Assembly (NCBI GenBank): GCA_023807065.1
Contig: JAJJLU010003478.1
Location: 1-64,000, forward strand
Source of the DNA: Isotricha intestinalis
Lineage: Eukaryota > Ciliophora > Litostomatea > Vestibuliferida > Isotrichidae
Direction: 5' to 3'
DNA: 64,000 nt
Within the stretch, counting starts at the first letter, position 1, and each line of letters starts with the position of its first letter. Made by a program: the position numbers and the translations under genes. Shown in pieces: positions 1-10,306 of this stretch. The notes under the pieces are model-generated. The model saw only the letters and a program-made list of their open reading frames with translations. It made no database searches and was not told the origin of the DNA.

Positions 1-68
1 TATTTTGGTTTAATTCTGGGTATTTTGGTCATTCTGCTCAAAACAAAAAAAAAAGGAATTTAGAATAA
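1..68 (+). CDS. 3' end of a truncated gene, product unknown
   Basis: The frame starting at base 3 is open and ends with TAA at 66-68. It gives a short tail rich in W, F, G and Y (FWFNSGYFGHSAQ) followed by a basic end (NKKKRNLE). This stretch is noticeably less AT-rich than the spacer after it and uses codons typical of the window's genes (GGT, TCT, GCT, CAA). Frame 1 is also open to a TAG at 61-63 but gives a blander hydrophobic tail. Only about 21 residues are visible, so no family can be named. Confidence 0.35.
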   Translation, partial: FWFNSGYFGHSAQNKKKRNLE

Positions 69-119
69 ATCTGATAAAAAAAATTTTTTAATAATCCAAT
101 AATAACAAAAAGTAATGAA

Positions 120-388
120 ATGAAAATTAAAACTTTTGCTGATGATTTTTTTTGTCAAATGTGAAAGTTTCAAATAGTTATGATTTAGATTATAAGAAAA
201 ATATAGAAAAAAATAAAAAAATTTCAAAATCAAAAAACAAAAATAACTCAACCAATTTTCCTCCAATAAATTCTTCAAACAATCAACAAATATCTTTTTC
301 AAATTACATAAACAACATTAATCAAGTAAAACAAAAATTCATTCCCTATAGTTCAAAATCCCAAAAAAAAAATTTCATTTCAAAATAA
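120..388 (+). pseudogene. small Asn/Ser/Lys-rich ORF with a likely one-base indel at a poly-T run
   Basis: An ATG at 120 opens a frame (MKIKTFADDFF) that runs into a T8 tract near 146-153 and then stops at a TGA. One extra T would join it to the open frame at 152-388, which has coding-like composition (FPPINSSNNQQISFSNYINN) and ends with TAA. The joined product would be about 89 residues with no recognisable domain. The break could be a homopolymer sequencing error, an unrecognised splice or a decayed gene. There is no AG acceptor between the two pieces, which argues against an intron. Confidence 0.3.
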
Positions 389-424
389 CATAAAAATAAA
401 TTTTACAATTAAAAAATGTAAATA

Positions 425-565
425 TTAGACTGAGACACAAGAAAAAATTTTTAAAAAAATATAATTCATATTATCCTCATTTTTGATAAAATGAAACAAT
501 ACTTTATGTTCTTCTTCTTGTTTTTGTTCTTTTTGAGGATTTATATTTTCTTCTTCATTTGACAT
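425..565 (-). CDS. possible short acidic protein or first exon
   Basis: On the minus strand an ATG at 565 opens a 46-residue frame beginning MSNEEENINPQKEQKQEEEH, which looks like a genuine hydrophilic N-terminus. It then passes through a mixed stretch and ends hydrophobic (FLKIFSCVSV). The frame is open further upstream to an ATG at 628, but that part overlaps the inverted copy of the 18-bp repeat motif (582-599), so I prefer the inner start. No domain is visible. It could be the 5' exon of a decayed gene or chance. Confidence 0.2.
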   Translation of the reverse strand: MSNEEENINPQKEQKQEEEHKVLFHFIKNEDNMNYIFLKIFSCVSV

Positions 566-1397
566 TTTAATAACCGTATTCGTCTTTTTAAGAGCAAAAC
601 CACAAAATTTTAAAAAATATACAAACATAATGTATTACTATTATTAAGACTGATTTAAAAAAAATTAAATTTTTTTTATAGCCTGTTGCTGTTAATAAGA
701 CTATAAATATTATACATTAATAAATATAATAAATTGAATCCTAAATTTCTATATTTATGTAAGTGATGTTTGTTTAATAATAAAAAATTAAAATCTGAAA
801 GAATCTATCATTCAATTTCCCTTTAATTCAAGTAAATATTTGTTAATGTTTTTATATATTATTTTTATAAATTAGAAATATGTTATATTATATATTAAAT
901 GTCTATCAAAAATTATATATTTCAAAGAATTTTATTTTATTTATAAGATATGTTGCTCTTAATAAGGCAAATTTGGAATTTTTGAAAAATTTTGAGATAT
1001 AAGTGTTTCTCTTATTAAGACTATTTATTTTTTATTAAATTAGGAAAAAATAGGGTGTTATTCTTAAAAAGACCAATACGGTAAATATTTTTATTTAATT
1101 ATAATATTTTTCTTTTTTTCTAATTTGAAAAATAAATAACGAAAAATTATGTTTTATTGAGATTATGATTTTTTTTTAATGATAAAGTTTTTTTAAATGA
1201 TTAATTTATGTAAGAGTAAATAATAACAACTTTGGAACAAACATTTGAAATTGTTTTATAATTAGAATAACTAATATATAATAAATATAAAAAATAAGAA
1301 AAAGAAATAGTCGAAAATGATTTAAACTTATTTATAACGAATAATAGTAAATAATTTTTATATTTTTGAAATATTATATATTATTTTATTAAAAAAA
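566..1397. other. AT-rich non-coding region carrying the 18-bp motif array
   Basis: No credible coding frame on either strand. The notable content is the repeated motif listed separately (582-1073). From 1074 to 1397 I see only A/T tracts leading into the A-run before the start codon at 1398. Confidence 0.6.
582..1073 (+). repeat. degenerate array of an 18-bp motif, consensus near TGTTGCTCTTAATAAGAC
   Basis: Five direct copies start at 631, 684, 951, 1004 and 1056, and one inverted copy lies at 582-599. Start-to-start spacing is 53 bp (631 to 684), 53 bp (951 to 1004) and 52 bp (1004 to 1056), so the copies behave like the conserved part of about 53-bp units. The core CTTAATAAG/CTTATTAAG is nearly palindromic. 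The outermost inverted pair extends further: the minus-strand reading across 576-599 and the plus-strand reading across 1056-1082 share TCTTAAAAAGAC(G/C)AATACGG, like terminal inverted repeats about 500 bp apart. A related string, TGTTTTTAATAAGAC, occurs at about 10392-10406. Function unknown. Confidence 0.6.
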
Positions 1398-2375
1398 ATG
1401 AAATATAAAGCTTTAAGTACTGGAAATATATTTGAAAATAAATATATACAAAAAAAAATTATTTTACCGAAATTAAACCGAAATTTAAATATTAAACCTT
1501 TTCCATTATTAAGAAATTATATTTTCAATCAATCTTTAAATGAAAAAAAAAAAATAGATGATTCCTTAAAATCAATAATTCAACAATCTTTTATAATAAC
1601 AAAGAAAAAATACCCAATTACAGATTCTTCAAATTTATCAAATGAATTAAGTAGTAGTGAAAATAAAATTAAAATACAATTTGATCCTTTTGAAAATAAA
1701 AAAGTAAAAAAAAAGATTTTTTCACTTTCAAAAATATATAAACGAAAAAATAATTCAGAATCATTAAATAATAAACTAGATGAAACAATAAATTTATTTA
1801 AATTAAACACGGAGCATAAATCAAATAATATAAATTTAATGTTTATGAAAAATAAATTTCCAATTGCAGCTTTAATAAATAGAAAAGAAATAAATAAAAT
1901 ACCAATTTACCCTAATTTACCTTTAACATATAAAAATAAATTTGCTAATCATAGTGAATATAATAGATTTATGAAATTTAATGAAGAATTATTAAAATTA
2001 AGAGAACAAATAACTATTGATTATAAAAATACTTTTAAATATTTAAAAGAATTTATTAATTTTTATGGTATTAAAGATGAATGTTATTATAAAAATAATT
2101 GCTTATGTAATTTAAGTAATTTTATTAAAAGTGATTTTGTTAATAATATTAATCCTAATTTTTCCCTTCGACAAAATTTAATTAATGCTTTAAATGAAGG
2201 AGCTATTGTTAATACTGGGTTTAAAGAAAAGGAAAAATATTTTATTAGTCCTTTTATTAAAAAATTTGAAAACATTAAAAATATTAAAAAGATTAAAAAT
2301 ATTAAAAAAAAAATTGAAATTATGAGTGACATTGGGTTAGAAAAACAAAAACAATTGAACAAAAGATTAAATTAA
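1398..2375 (+). CDS. hypothetical protein, 325 aa
   Basis: Single uninterrupted frame from an ATG preceded by an A8 tract to TAA. The protein is basic and Lys/Asn/Ile-rich with no signal peptide or membrane segment. The first 170 residues are low-complexity. The region around residues 180-240 (FANHSEYNRFMKFNEELL, then YLKEFINFYGIKDECYYKNN) looks better ordered and helical, and the C-terminus is a short Lys/Ile heptad-like stretch (residues about 290-310). I do not recognise the family. It lies upstream of the dynein-like gene on the same strand, but an 827-bp spacer makes co-transcription unlikely. Confidence 0.75.
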   Translation: MKYKALSTGNIFENKYIQKKIILPKLNRNLNIKPFPLLRNYIFNQSLNEKKKIDDSLKSIIQQSFIITKKKYPITDSSNLSNELSSSENKIKIQFDPFENKKVKKKIFSLSKIYKRKNNSESLNNKLDETINLFKLNTEHKSNNINLMFMKNKFPIAALINRKEINKIPIYPNLPLTYKNKFANHSEYNRFMKFNEELLKLREQITIDYKNTFKYLKEFINFYGIKDECYYKNNCLCNLSNFIKSDFVNNINPNFSLRQNLINALNEGAIVNTGFKEKEKYFISPFIKKFENIKNIKKIKNIKKKIEIMSDIGLEKQKQLNKRLN

Positions 2376-3202
2376 TCTAAATATATATTAATTACCTGTT
2401 AATATATATAATTAAATTATTTGATTTATAATTATTGGTGTATTTTTTTATTAGTTTTTGTAAATGTTTTAAAAGAGTCAATAATATTTATATTAGTTAT
2501 AAAAAATAATATACTAAATTAGTAATTTAAATTGTTTAAAATTTGTATAATTGTTAATTATATTTTTTAGATTTATGAACAATTTTTTATTTTTTATATT
2601 ATATTTTAAGTGTTCCTTTTTAAAAAATTTAATATTTATGATTATATTTCTATTGAAAAAGGTTATGAATTTACTAATAAAAAAATTGTCTTATAATAAA
2701 ATCAAAAATTCAAAATCAAGTAAATTTTTCTGAAAAGAAAATTCTTTTGTTAATCTCGTAAGTGATAATTTATGATTAAAATTCAATTTATGCTTATGAT
2801 AATATAAAATAAAGTGAAAATTTACAATAAATAATAATTCAATATTTTATGTTTTTAAATGATTCTACTTTTATTTCATGAAAAAATTGACTTTAAAGAT
2901 ACTAATAATATTGTTGAAATTGTTTCTAGAAATTAATTAAAAAAAAAACATCTGTGAATATTATAGAAATTTTAAATTCAAGTTGAAAAAATTTATAAAA
3001 TTTCATCTTGGTTCATTTAATTTAATTTTTTAAATTTAATTTCTATAATTATTTGTTTTATTATTTATTTGATTTATATTTAAAACATTGAAAATAATTA
3101 ATATATATTAAAATCAAAAATTAAATTAAATTTTTTACTCATTTAACAATTATTTTTTCAAATATTTAATTATTCAATAATCAAAAAAAAATTAATAAAA
3201 AA
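2376..3202. other. AT-rich spacer with faint coding relics
   Basis: No intact gene. Short frames with coding-like codon use appear at 2859-2933 (ATG, MILLLFHEKIDFKDTNNIVE, stop TAA) and just after it (SVNIIEILNSS, then TGA). Another fragment lies near 2640-2690 (ISIEKGYEFTNKKIVL, then TAA). They could be remnants of a decayed gene, but each is too short to name. The 180 bases before 3203 are plain A/T. Confidence 0.3.
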
Positions 3203-6200
3203 ATGAATTTAAATAAAAAAATGAGAAAATTAAATGATAATTTAAGTAGTTCAAGTCGTTCAAATTCAAATAAGAAAATAATGATAAAGACTTTAAATTT
3301 TGATAAACTTCCAAAAAATTTTAATTCATCAAATTATAATGCGAATGCCTTTTTAAACATGACAAAAAGTAAAACTCATAGATCGAATAATACACATTTA
3401 CCATCATCATCATCAAAAATACATTCAAAGCCATGTTTAATAAAGCCAATAAGTTCAAGAAATAAAAATACAATTACATTAAATTTAATTCCAAAGACTT
3501 CAAATCATATTTCAAATAGTGTTAATCATCATACAATGAAACAAATAAGACCAATTAGTAGAAATAAAATTCATACAAATTTATTTTCTAATGGTTTATA
3601 TGCTTCTTATAATAATTCTTCTGCTACTTATAAATCTTATAAAAATTCTTATAAGAATTATTATAATCATAATGCTTCTTTAAATAATGTTAATTCTTTT
3701 ACTAAAATATCTATTTCAAAATCTTCTTCTAGAAATAAAAATTTTAGTAACACTTCTACTTATAGTATGATGGTTAATAGTAAAGATTCTATTAATATTA
3801 CTTTTAATAGTTTAGGAAAAAGTGGGAAAAAATTATATTTTGGAAATAATAATTCAATATTAAAAAACTCCGTTGGAGGAGGAAAAGTTTTTAATACTAC
3901 TGTTAAATATAATAGTATGAGTTTTAATAAATTAGGAGGAAAATTTAAAAGGAAACATTTACTTAAGAAAGAAGAAGAAAATATGATTTTAAAAGAAAAA
4001 TTAGAAAAACTTAGAAATATTAAATTTATTAATAATTTTATTATTGTTAAAATTATCAAGTTGTGGAAAAAATTTTGGTATAAAAAAAAGAAAGAAAATG
4101 TTATTAATTTAATTCAAAATTTTTTAAATCAAAAAATTGTGGCAGATTATCAAAAAAAATTTATTAGAAGGTATAATATTATTAATAGTTGTGAAATTTT
4201 TTATAATTTTAATAATAATGATAATGTAATTGAAATTAATGATTTGAATTTTGAAAATGTTTTAAAAAGTGAATATAATATTATTGAGAAAACTTTAAAT
4301 ACTATTGAAAATTATTCTTTGAAAAACAATAAAATTTTAACTTCTGTTTCTTTTAATAGTATATATTATTTATATAAGAATTTATTAGAAAAATCAAAAA
4401 AGTACATTTTCAAAAATGAATATATTTATAATCATAATAAAAATAAACTTGAAATTATTTCTAAATTAAATAATCAACAAGTTATAAATTTATTAAACCA
4501 AATAATTTCTTATATTAATAAAAATAATTTTAAATCTTCTTCTTCTAAAAATTATATTATTCAATTAAATACTTTTATTCAAAATTTTAAAGATAATGAT
4601 AAAAAAATAAATCCAATTTTAAATGACTATATTCAATTTTATAAAGAAAATGAAACTAAAAAAAATTTAGAAGAAACATATATTTATAAAAATATTCAAA
4701 ATGATTTTTCAATATTAAAATCATCAAAATATCAAAATATACTTTATTTAATTTCAGAATCAATAAAAGAAATAAGAGAAATTTTAGATAAAAATCATCA
4801 AGAAAAAGAAGAAAATTATATTTTAATATATAAAATTCAAGGATTAAAATATAATCTTTTACAAAATGAAACTCAATTAAATAAAATAAAAGATTCTCAG
4901 AAAAATATTGTTAATGATGATAATTATAAAAATATAATTGATTTAATGGAAAAAACAAAAAAAGATTTAGAAAATGAATCAAATTATATTCTAATTAAAC
5001 ATCCAATTGAAATTATAATAAAAAATATTAATGAATGTGAAGTTAATTTAAATAAGATAATTCCTTTAATTGAAATAATATTAATTAAATATAAGATTAT
5101 ATATAATACTTTTGAGGAATTATCATCAAGTTTATTAAATTATTTTGAAAATTTTGGAAATAAAAATTTATTAAAATTAATAGAATTATATAATGAAGCT
5201 TCAATGAATATTCCTTATGTTAATATTAATTTAATTCATTTTAGAGTTTTATTATCAAAATTTGATAATTTAATAAATATATTAAAGAATTATAAAGATA
5301 ATAAAGATAATATTTTTGATATTTTTAACTTACTTATTCTATATAAAGAAGAAATGAGAAAATTATATGAAAATTATAATAAAGATAATGATTTTAAAAA
5401 AGCATATAATGATTTATTGAAAAGTGAAAAAAATTTAGAAAACTTAAAAGATAAATTAATATCAATATCAAATAATAATAATATATTACCAAAACCAGAA
5501 ATTTTAAATGGCAAAAATTCAGAAGAATTATATTTAAAAATAATATCAAATAAATTAAAATATGAAATAAAAGAAGAATCTTCAGAATTAGAAAATATAT
5601 TATTTAAAGAATTACAATTAAAATCAAATACAAATTTTTCAAAAGAAGAAGAAAATAAATTTACAAAAGATATAATATCATATAAAAAAACAAAAGATAA
5701 AAATGAATTAGAAAAAATACAAAATGAAATATCAAAAAAATTTATTGATTATAATTTAAAAAATAAAGAAACAATATCAGTTTTTCCATATCCTAAAATA
5801 TATATTCTTCCTAAAGAAATTTTAGAAGAAATAAATTCATACTCAAAAATAACAATAAATGAAATAATAAAATATTATTCTCAAATTAATTCAAATCAAG
5901 AATTAATAATATCAAATTCCCATAATAAAAAACTAATATCAGGAATAAAAATAATTTCAAATTGTTCTGAAGAAGAAATATTTAAATTATCAAATCCTAT
6001 AGTAATTCAACCTTATTCAAATAATAAAGATATATTAAATAACATTAATTATTTATCAATTATATATTCAAATATAGAAAATTCAATAACAAATTCTTTA
6101 ACTTCTCAATTATTATCCTCTTTATCAAGTTTCAGTAAAAAGTCTTTTCATAATTGGATAAATTCAACATATAGTCAAATATCAATTTGTACATTGTGTT

Positions 6201-9200
6201 TAATTTTTACAAATGAAATATCAAATTTATTAAGTGAACAAAATAAGAAAAGTCCTTTAAGAGAATTTAATTTAATATCTCAAAAATATCATCAATGGTT
6301 AAAAGAAGAATCAAATAAAATAAATGGAAATATAATAAAAGTAAATATAATACTAACATTATTATCTCAATTAAATATAGTAGATTTTTTATCAAAAAAT
6401 GAAATATCAGATATTAATTCATTTAATTGGTTAAAATATATAAGACATTTATGGGATAAAAATAAAAAAGATGTTATTATAGAATGTGGAGGATGGGCAA
6501 ATTATCAATTAAAACAATTAAATCCTTTTCATTATAGAATTCTTTTAACTCCAGATACAGATAAAGTATTCTTATTTAATAGTAGTTGTTTTAGAGAAAA
6601 AAGCGCAAGTATAATTAAAGTTATTAATAATAGATATTCTAATAATTCTTATAAAGAAATATTTGAAGAATTTTGTAATTTATTTTGGACTAATATGATT
6701 GAGATTAATTCTATTACTTCTAATTTTAATGAAATTAAAAATATTTTTGATATTTGTACTGTTGTTAAAAGTTGGATTTATATGGATAATTTAGATTATC
6801 TTAATAAAAATTCAAATACTAATATTAATAATCTAGTTTATTTAAGTAAATTTATGCAAACTGTTCAACAAGAAGTTATTTTAAATGATATTAAATATAA
6901 TGATGGTGAAAAAATGTTTTGTTTAATGTCTTGTATTGAAATTGATAATGATGTTAAATTAAAAGAAGAATATTTAAAAGGTTCTTCAAGAATTTTAAAT
7001 TTTGTTAAACCTGATATTAATTATTATTTACTTCAATGTATTAAATTGATTAATAATTTCAATAATAATAATAAAAAAGATTATACTAAAAATTTAATTC
7101 CTATTATTAATCAAAACGAAAGTAAAATTAGGAATTCTTTAACTAAATTTTATTTTGATTATGATTTTTATAATGAATTAATTATCAAATTAATTATTAA
7201 ATATATTACAAATTCTTCAGAAGGAAATGGGAATATTCAAAATATTTTGAATGATTATATTACTAAATTTTCTAAAAAGTTTTCTTTATCAAAAGAAAAA
7301 GATAATAATATTGAAAAAGAAATTTGTGATTATTTAGATTTAGAAAAAGTTTTATATGGTTATGAACATATATTTTTATTTAAATTTTTATTAAAAGAAT
7401 CTTCAAATATTACAATTCCAATAATTATTTTAATAAATGGATTTGGAAAACATTTTATTATAGAACAATTTAAAAACTTTTATAAATTTAAATATAAAAG
7501 TGATTTTAAAAATGATAATATTATAATATTATATAAAAAACCTGAATTTGAATATTTTACTATTACAAAAGAATTTAATTTACCTTCCCCAAAAAATAAG
7601 AAATTACTTAAGTTTTATTTAAATAATTTTTTTTCCAAATTTTCAAAAATTAATTTAAGTGATGAATTTAGATTAACTATACTTGAATACATTCATAAAA
7701 CAATTAAATTTAACTCTGATAAAATTCAATATCATATATCAGTTTCAAATTTTAATAAATGGTCAAATATTTTCTTAGATTATATAAATGATAATAATAT
7801 TAATATTGGAAATGATACTATTTTTAATATTATCACTCAATCTCTTTTCATTTCTTTTGAATATAAAAAAGATATGAAAAATAAATTAATTGAAAATGCA
7901 AAAAATATTGTCAATTCTTCTTTTATTCAAAATTTTATTCATCAAAAAGAGAAATATTCTTATTTTGATATTAATAAATTATCTTTTCAAGAATTTAAAA
8001 ATTATATTGATTATACTAATAATTATGTTAAATATCTTAATGATATTTGTGGAAATGAAAAAGATAAAATTATTACTTTTATTTCTGAAGATTTTGCAAA
8101 TACTTTTAATTATGAAAATCATTACATTGAAAATCCAATAATTAATGATAATTTAAATGATGAAAGAATATATAAAATCAATCATATAAAACTTTTTATT
8201 GGATATAATATTTCAGATAGAAATTTAATTGAAATAAATATTCAAAATGAAACTTCTAAAAAATTCATTAAAAATATTAAAGAAAGTTTTAATAAAGATA
8301 ATTTTGTTTATTTTATTTCACAATTAAATAATTATAATATTAATATTGATGAATTAAATTATATTTACAAAATATTTAATCGAAATTCAAATAATATAAT
8401 AAATTATGAAAATATACCAGATTTTCAAATATTATTAAAAAAAATCTATGAATATTATCCAAAAGAAGAATATTGTATTATTTCTGATAATAAATTAATT
8501 AAATATTTATGTAAATATGATTTATTCCCAAATTCAAAAATAACTTTTTCAGATAATAATAAAAATTCCTTTTATATTAATATGGATTCTAAAGAATTTT
8601 GTAATCAATATATTTATCAGTTACTTTTAAAAATATTAAAATCAAAAATTATATTTAGACAATTAGATGATTCTCAAAATCAAATCAATATTTCAAAAGA
8701 AGAATTAATGAAAATAATAAATATGATATATGATTATTATAAAATAGAATCAGAATTTAAATTTTCTGAAAAATATCCAAGTAATTCACAAAATTTATCA
8801 ATTTATATTAAAATATTTGATTTATTACAAATTGAAAATAAAATACAAAATACTTCTTTTTGTACAATATTACTTATTAATTATATTAAAAATAATCAAA
8901 GTAATTTAAATAATAAAATAAGTTATCAATCTTATTCTTCATTATCAGAAATTTTTTCAAATAATCCAAATAAATTAAAAGAAATAACAATGGTAATTGA
9001 TAATACATTAACAAATTATAAAAATCTAATTTCTGATCAAGATGAATTTATAAATAGTAAATTTTTTTATATTAAATTTATAAATAATGTAAAAGAAAGT
9101 AAAGATATATTAAATGAAGTTTTAGAAGAAGTTCATTTATCTCTTTCAAATCATTTTTTATTTTCATTATTAATCACTTTTGAATTAATGATAAATAGTT

Positions 9201-10306
9201 TTGAAATTTCTCATATGGAAATGAATTATATATTAAATTTCATGAAAGAATATTATATTTTCCCTAACGAAAATATTATTAAATTTAAATATGAAAATAA
9301 TGATTTTGAAAAAATAAAATCTAATTTTTATGAAACAAATGGTAAAAAACTTCTTAATTTTTATACTATTACTACAAAATCAATAAATAATTCTTATCTT
9401 CAAATATTAAATAAATCTTTAAATAAATCAAATAATAAATATTTTTATACTCAAAATATAAAACAAATAAATAGAGATGTAGATAAATTATTATATTATA
9501 TGACATTTTTACCAGATCAAAGTTCTTCAATATTTAAATATTTAATAAACAAATATTTAATAAATATGTATAATTTTGGTAAATATAATGTTAATTCATT
9601 TTTAAAAAAAACTTTACCAAAAAATACAATAATACCAATAACAATAAAAGCTTCTCCAAGTATAAATGTAACTAATTTTTTATGTTCATTATCAGCATAT
9701 TATGAAATTAACTTTTTTATAGTTAGGAATTGTGAATTTTTTAAATATAAAGAATATCAAAATTTCAATTTTAAATATTTAGTAGATTCAGATTTAATAA
9801 ATTTAATAAAAAAAGGAATGAATCGTGGATATTGGATTTTCATATGTGATATAGTAAATATATTAGAATTTATGAAAATAGTATATGAAATATATGAGAA
9901 TTTAAATAAGAAAATACATAATAATTTCAAATTATTTTTTGATCAAAAATTAATATTAAGTGAATGTAAAAAATATATTGAAGATATGACATTATTATTA
10001 AATATAGATAATGAAAATGTTGATGATTTAGAAGCTGCACATGATATTTGGGTTAATGTTTTAGAAGAAAAAATATTAACTGACAGTATTATGAATGAAA
10101 CTCAAAAAGATATTTTAGAAATCATTGAAAATACTACTCCTAATGAAAAAACTGGAATGAATGACGTTACAATTAATAATAAATCTTTTAATACTAATAA
10201 TTCTATTGTTAGTATTAAATCTATTTATAATAGTATTACTACTACTTTAAATAATAATTTTAATAATAGTAATTTATCAGATTGGAATTTTCTGAAAAAT
10301 ATTTAA
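3203..10306 (+). CDS. degenerate dynein heavy chain-like protein (DNHD1-like), 2367 aa
   Basis: The fold is recognised from collinear dynein heavy chain landmarks. A linker-like region (about 850-1070) begins PKIYILPKEILEEINSYSK, matching the dynein FYFLSxDELLEIL signature. FNWLKYIRHLWDK (about 1074) and FHYRILLTPDTDKVFLF match the entry to AAA1 (WLxQLRYYW, RLVITPLTDR). SWIYMDNLDYL with FMQTVQQEV follow like the AAA1 Walker B/sensor region. IPIIILINGFGKHF (about 1412) sits where the AAA2 P-loop should be. NHFLFSLLITFELM (about 1981) matches KHKLLFSFLL. IPITIKASPSINVTNFL and RGYWIFICDIVNILEFM (about 2141-2200) match AAA6. The AAA1 Walker A is replaced by FREKSASI and no GxxxxGK[ST] survives. 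The motor is compressed: about 570 residues lie between the AAA2 and AAA5-6 landmarks, too short for a normal stalk and microtubule-binding domain. Residues 1-250 are low-complexity Ser/Asn. It is probably a non-motor scaffold; any axonemal role is inferred. Confidence 0.7.
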   Translation: MNLNKKMRKLNDNLSSSSRSNSNKKIMIKTLNFDKLPKNFNSSNYNANAFLNMTKSKTHRSNNTHLPSSSSKIHSKPCLIKPISSRNKNTITLNLIPKTSNHISNSVNHHTMKQIRPISRNKIHTNLFSNGLYASYNNSSATYKSYKNSYKNYYNHNASLNNVNSFTKISISKSSSRNKNFSNTSTYSMMVNSKDSINITFNSLGKSGKKLYFGNNNSILKNSVGGGKVFNTTVKYNSMSFNKLGGKFKRKHLLKKEEENMILKEKLEKLRNIKFINNFIIVKIIKLWKKFWYKKKKENVINLIQNFLNQKIVADYQKKFIRRYNIINSCEIFYNFNNNDNVIEINDLNFENVLKSEYNIIEKTLNTIENYSLKNNKILTSVSFNSIYYLYKNLLEKSKKYIFKNEYIYNHNKNKLEIISKLNNQQVINLLNQIISYINKNNFKSSSSKNYIIQLNTFIQNFKDNDKKINPILNDYIQFYKENETKKNLEETYIYKNIQNDFSILKSSKYQNILYLISESIKEIREILDKNHQEKEENYILIYKIQGLKYNLLQNETQLNKIKDSQKNIVNDDNYKNIIDLMEKTKKDLENESNYILIKHPIEIIIKNINECEVNLNKIIPLIEIILIKYKIIYNTFEELSSSLLNYFENFGNKNLLKLIELYNEASMNIPYVNINLIHFRVLLSKFDNLINILKNYKDNKDNIFDIFNLLILYKEEMRKLYENYNKDNDFKKAYNDLLKSEKNLENLKDKLISISNNNNILPKPEILNGKNSEELYLKIISNKLKYEIKEESSELENILFKELQLKSNTNFSKEEENKFTKDIISYKKTKDKNELEKIQNEISKKFIDYNLKNKETISVFPYPKIYILPKEILEEINSYSKITINEIIKYYSQINSNQELIISNSHNKKLISGIKIISNCSEEEIFKLSNPIVIQPYSNNKDILNNINYLSIIYSNIENSITNSLTSQLLSSLSSFSKKSFHNWINSTYSQISICTLCLIFTNEISNLLSEQNKKSPLREFNLISQKYHQWLKEESNKINGNIIKVNIILTLLSQLNIVDFLSKNEISDINSFNWLKYIRHLWDKNKKDVIIECGGWANYQLKQLNPFHYRILLTPDTDKVFLFNSSCFREKSASIIKVINNRYSNNSYKEIFEEFCNLFWTNMIEINSITSNFNEIKNIFDICTVVKSWIYMDNLDYLNKNSNTNINNLVYLSKFMQTVQQEVILNDIKYNDGEKMFCLMSCIEIDNDVKLKEEYLKGSSRILNFVKPDINYYLLQCIKLINNFNNNNKKDYTKNLIPIINQNESKIRNSLTKFYFDYDFYNELIIKLIIKYITNSSEGNGNIQNILNDYITKFSKKFSLSKEKDNNIEKEICDYLDLEKVLYGYEHIFLFKFLLKESSNITIPIIILINGFGKHFIIEQFKNFYKFKYKSDFKNDNIIILYKKPEFEYFTITKEFNLPSPKNKKLLKFYLNNFFSKFSKINLSDEFRLTILEYIHKTIKFNSDKIQYHISVSNFNKWSNIFLDYINDNNINIGNDTIFNIITQSLFISFEYKKDMKNKLIENAKNIVNSSFIQNFIHQKEKYSYFDINKLSFQEFKNYIDYTNNYVKYLNDICGNEKDKIITFISEDFANTFNYENHYIENPIINDNLNDERIYKINHIKLFIGYNISDRNLIEINIQNETSKKFIKNIKESFNKDNFVYFISQLNNYNINIDELNYIYKIFNRNSNNIINYENIPDFQILLKKIYEYYPKEEYCIISDNKLIKYLCKYDLFPNSKITFSDNNKNSFYINMDSKEFCNQYIYQLLLKILKSKIIFRQLDDSQNQINISKEELMKIINMIYDYYKIESEFKFSEKYPSNSQNLSIYIKIFDLLQIENKIQNTSFCTILLINYIKNNQSNLNNKISYQSYSSLSEIFSNNPNKLKEITMVIDNTLTNYKNLISDQDEFINSKFFYIKFINNVKESKDILNEVLEEVHLSLSNHFLFSLLITFELMINSFEISHMEMNYILNFMKEYYIFPNENIIKFKYENNDFEKIKSNFYETNGKKLLNFYTITTKSINNSYLQILNKSLNKSNNKYFYTQNIKQINRDVDKLLYYMTFLPDQSSSIFKYLINKYLINMYNFGKYNVNSFLKKTLPKNTIIPITIKASPSINVTNFLCSLSAYYEINFFIVRNCEFFKYKEYQNFNFKYLVDSDLINLIKKGMNRGYWIFICDIVNILEFMKIVYEIYENLNKKIHNNFKLFFDQKLILSECKKYIEDMTLLLNIDNENVDDLEAAHDIWVNVLEEKILTDSIMNETQKDILEIIENTTPNEKTGMNDVTINNKSFNTNNSIVSIKSIYNSITTTLNNNFNNSNLSDWNFLKNI

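Noticed and set aside
2551..2733. 60-residue hydrophobic plus-strand ORF
   Set aside because: Its codon use and Phe/Leu/Lys composition are what random A/T sequence gives; it has no upstream A-rich leader and no domain.
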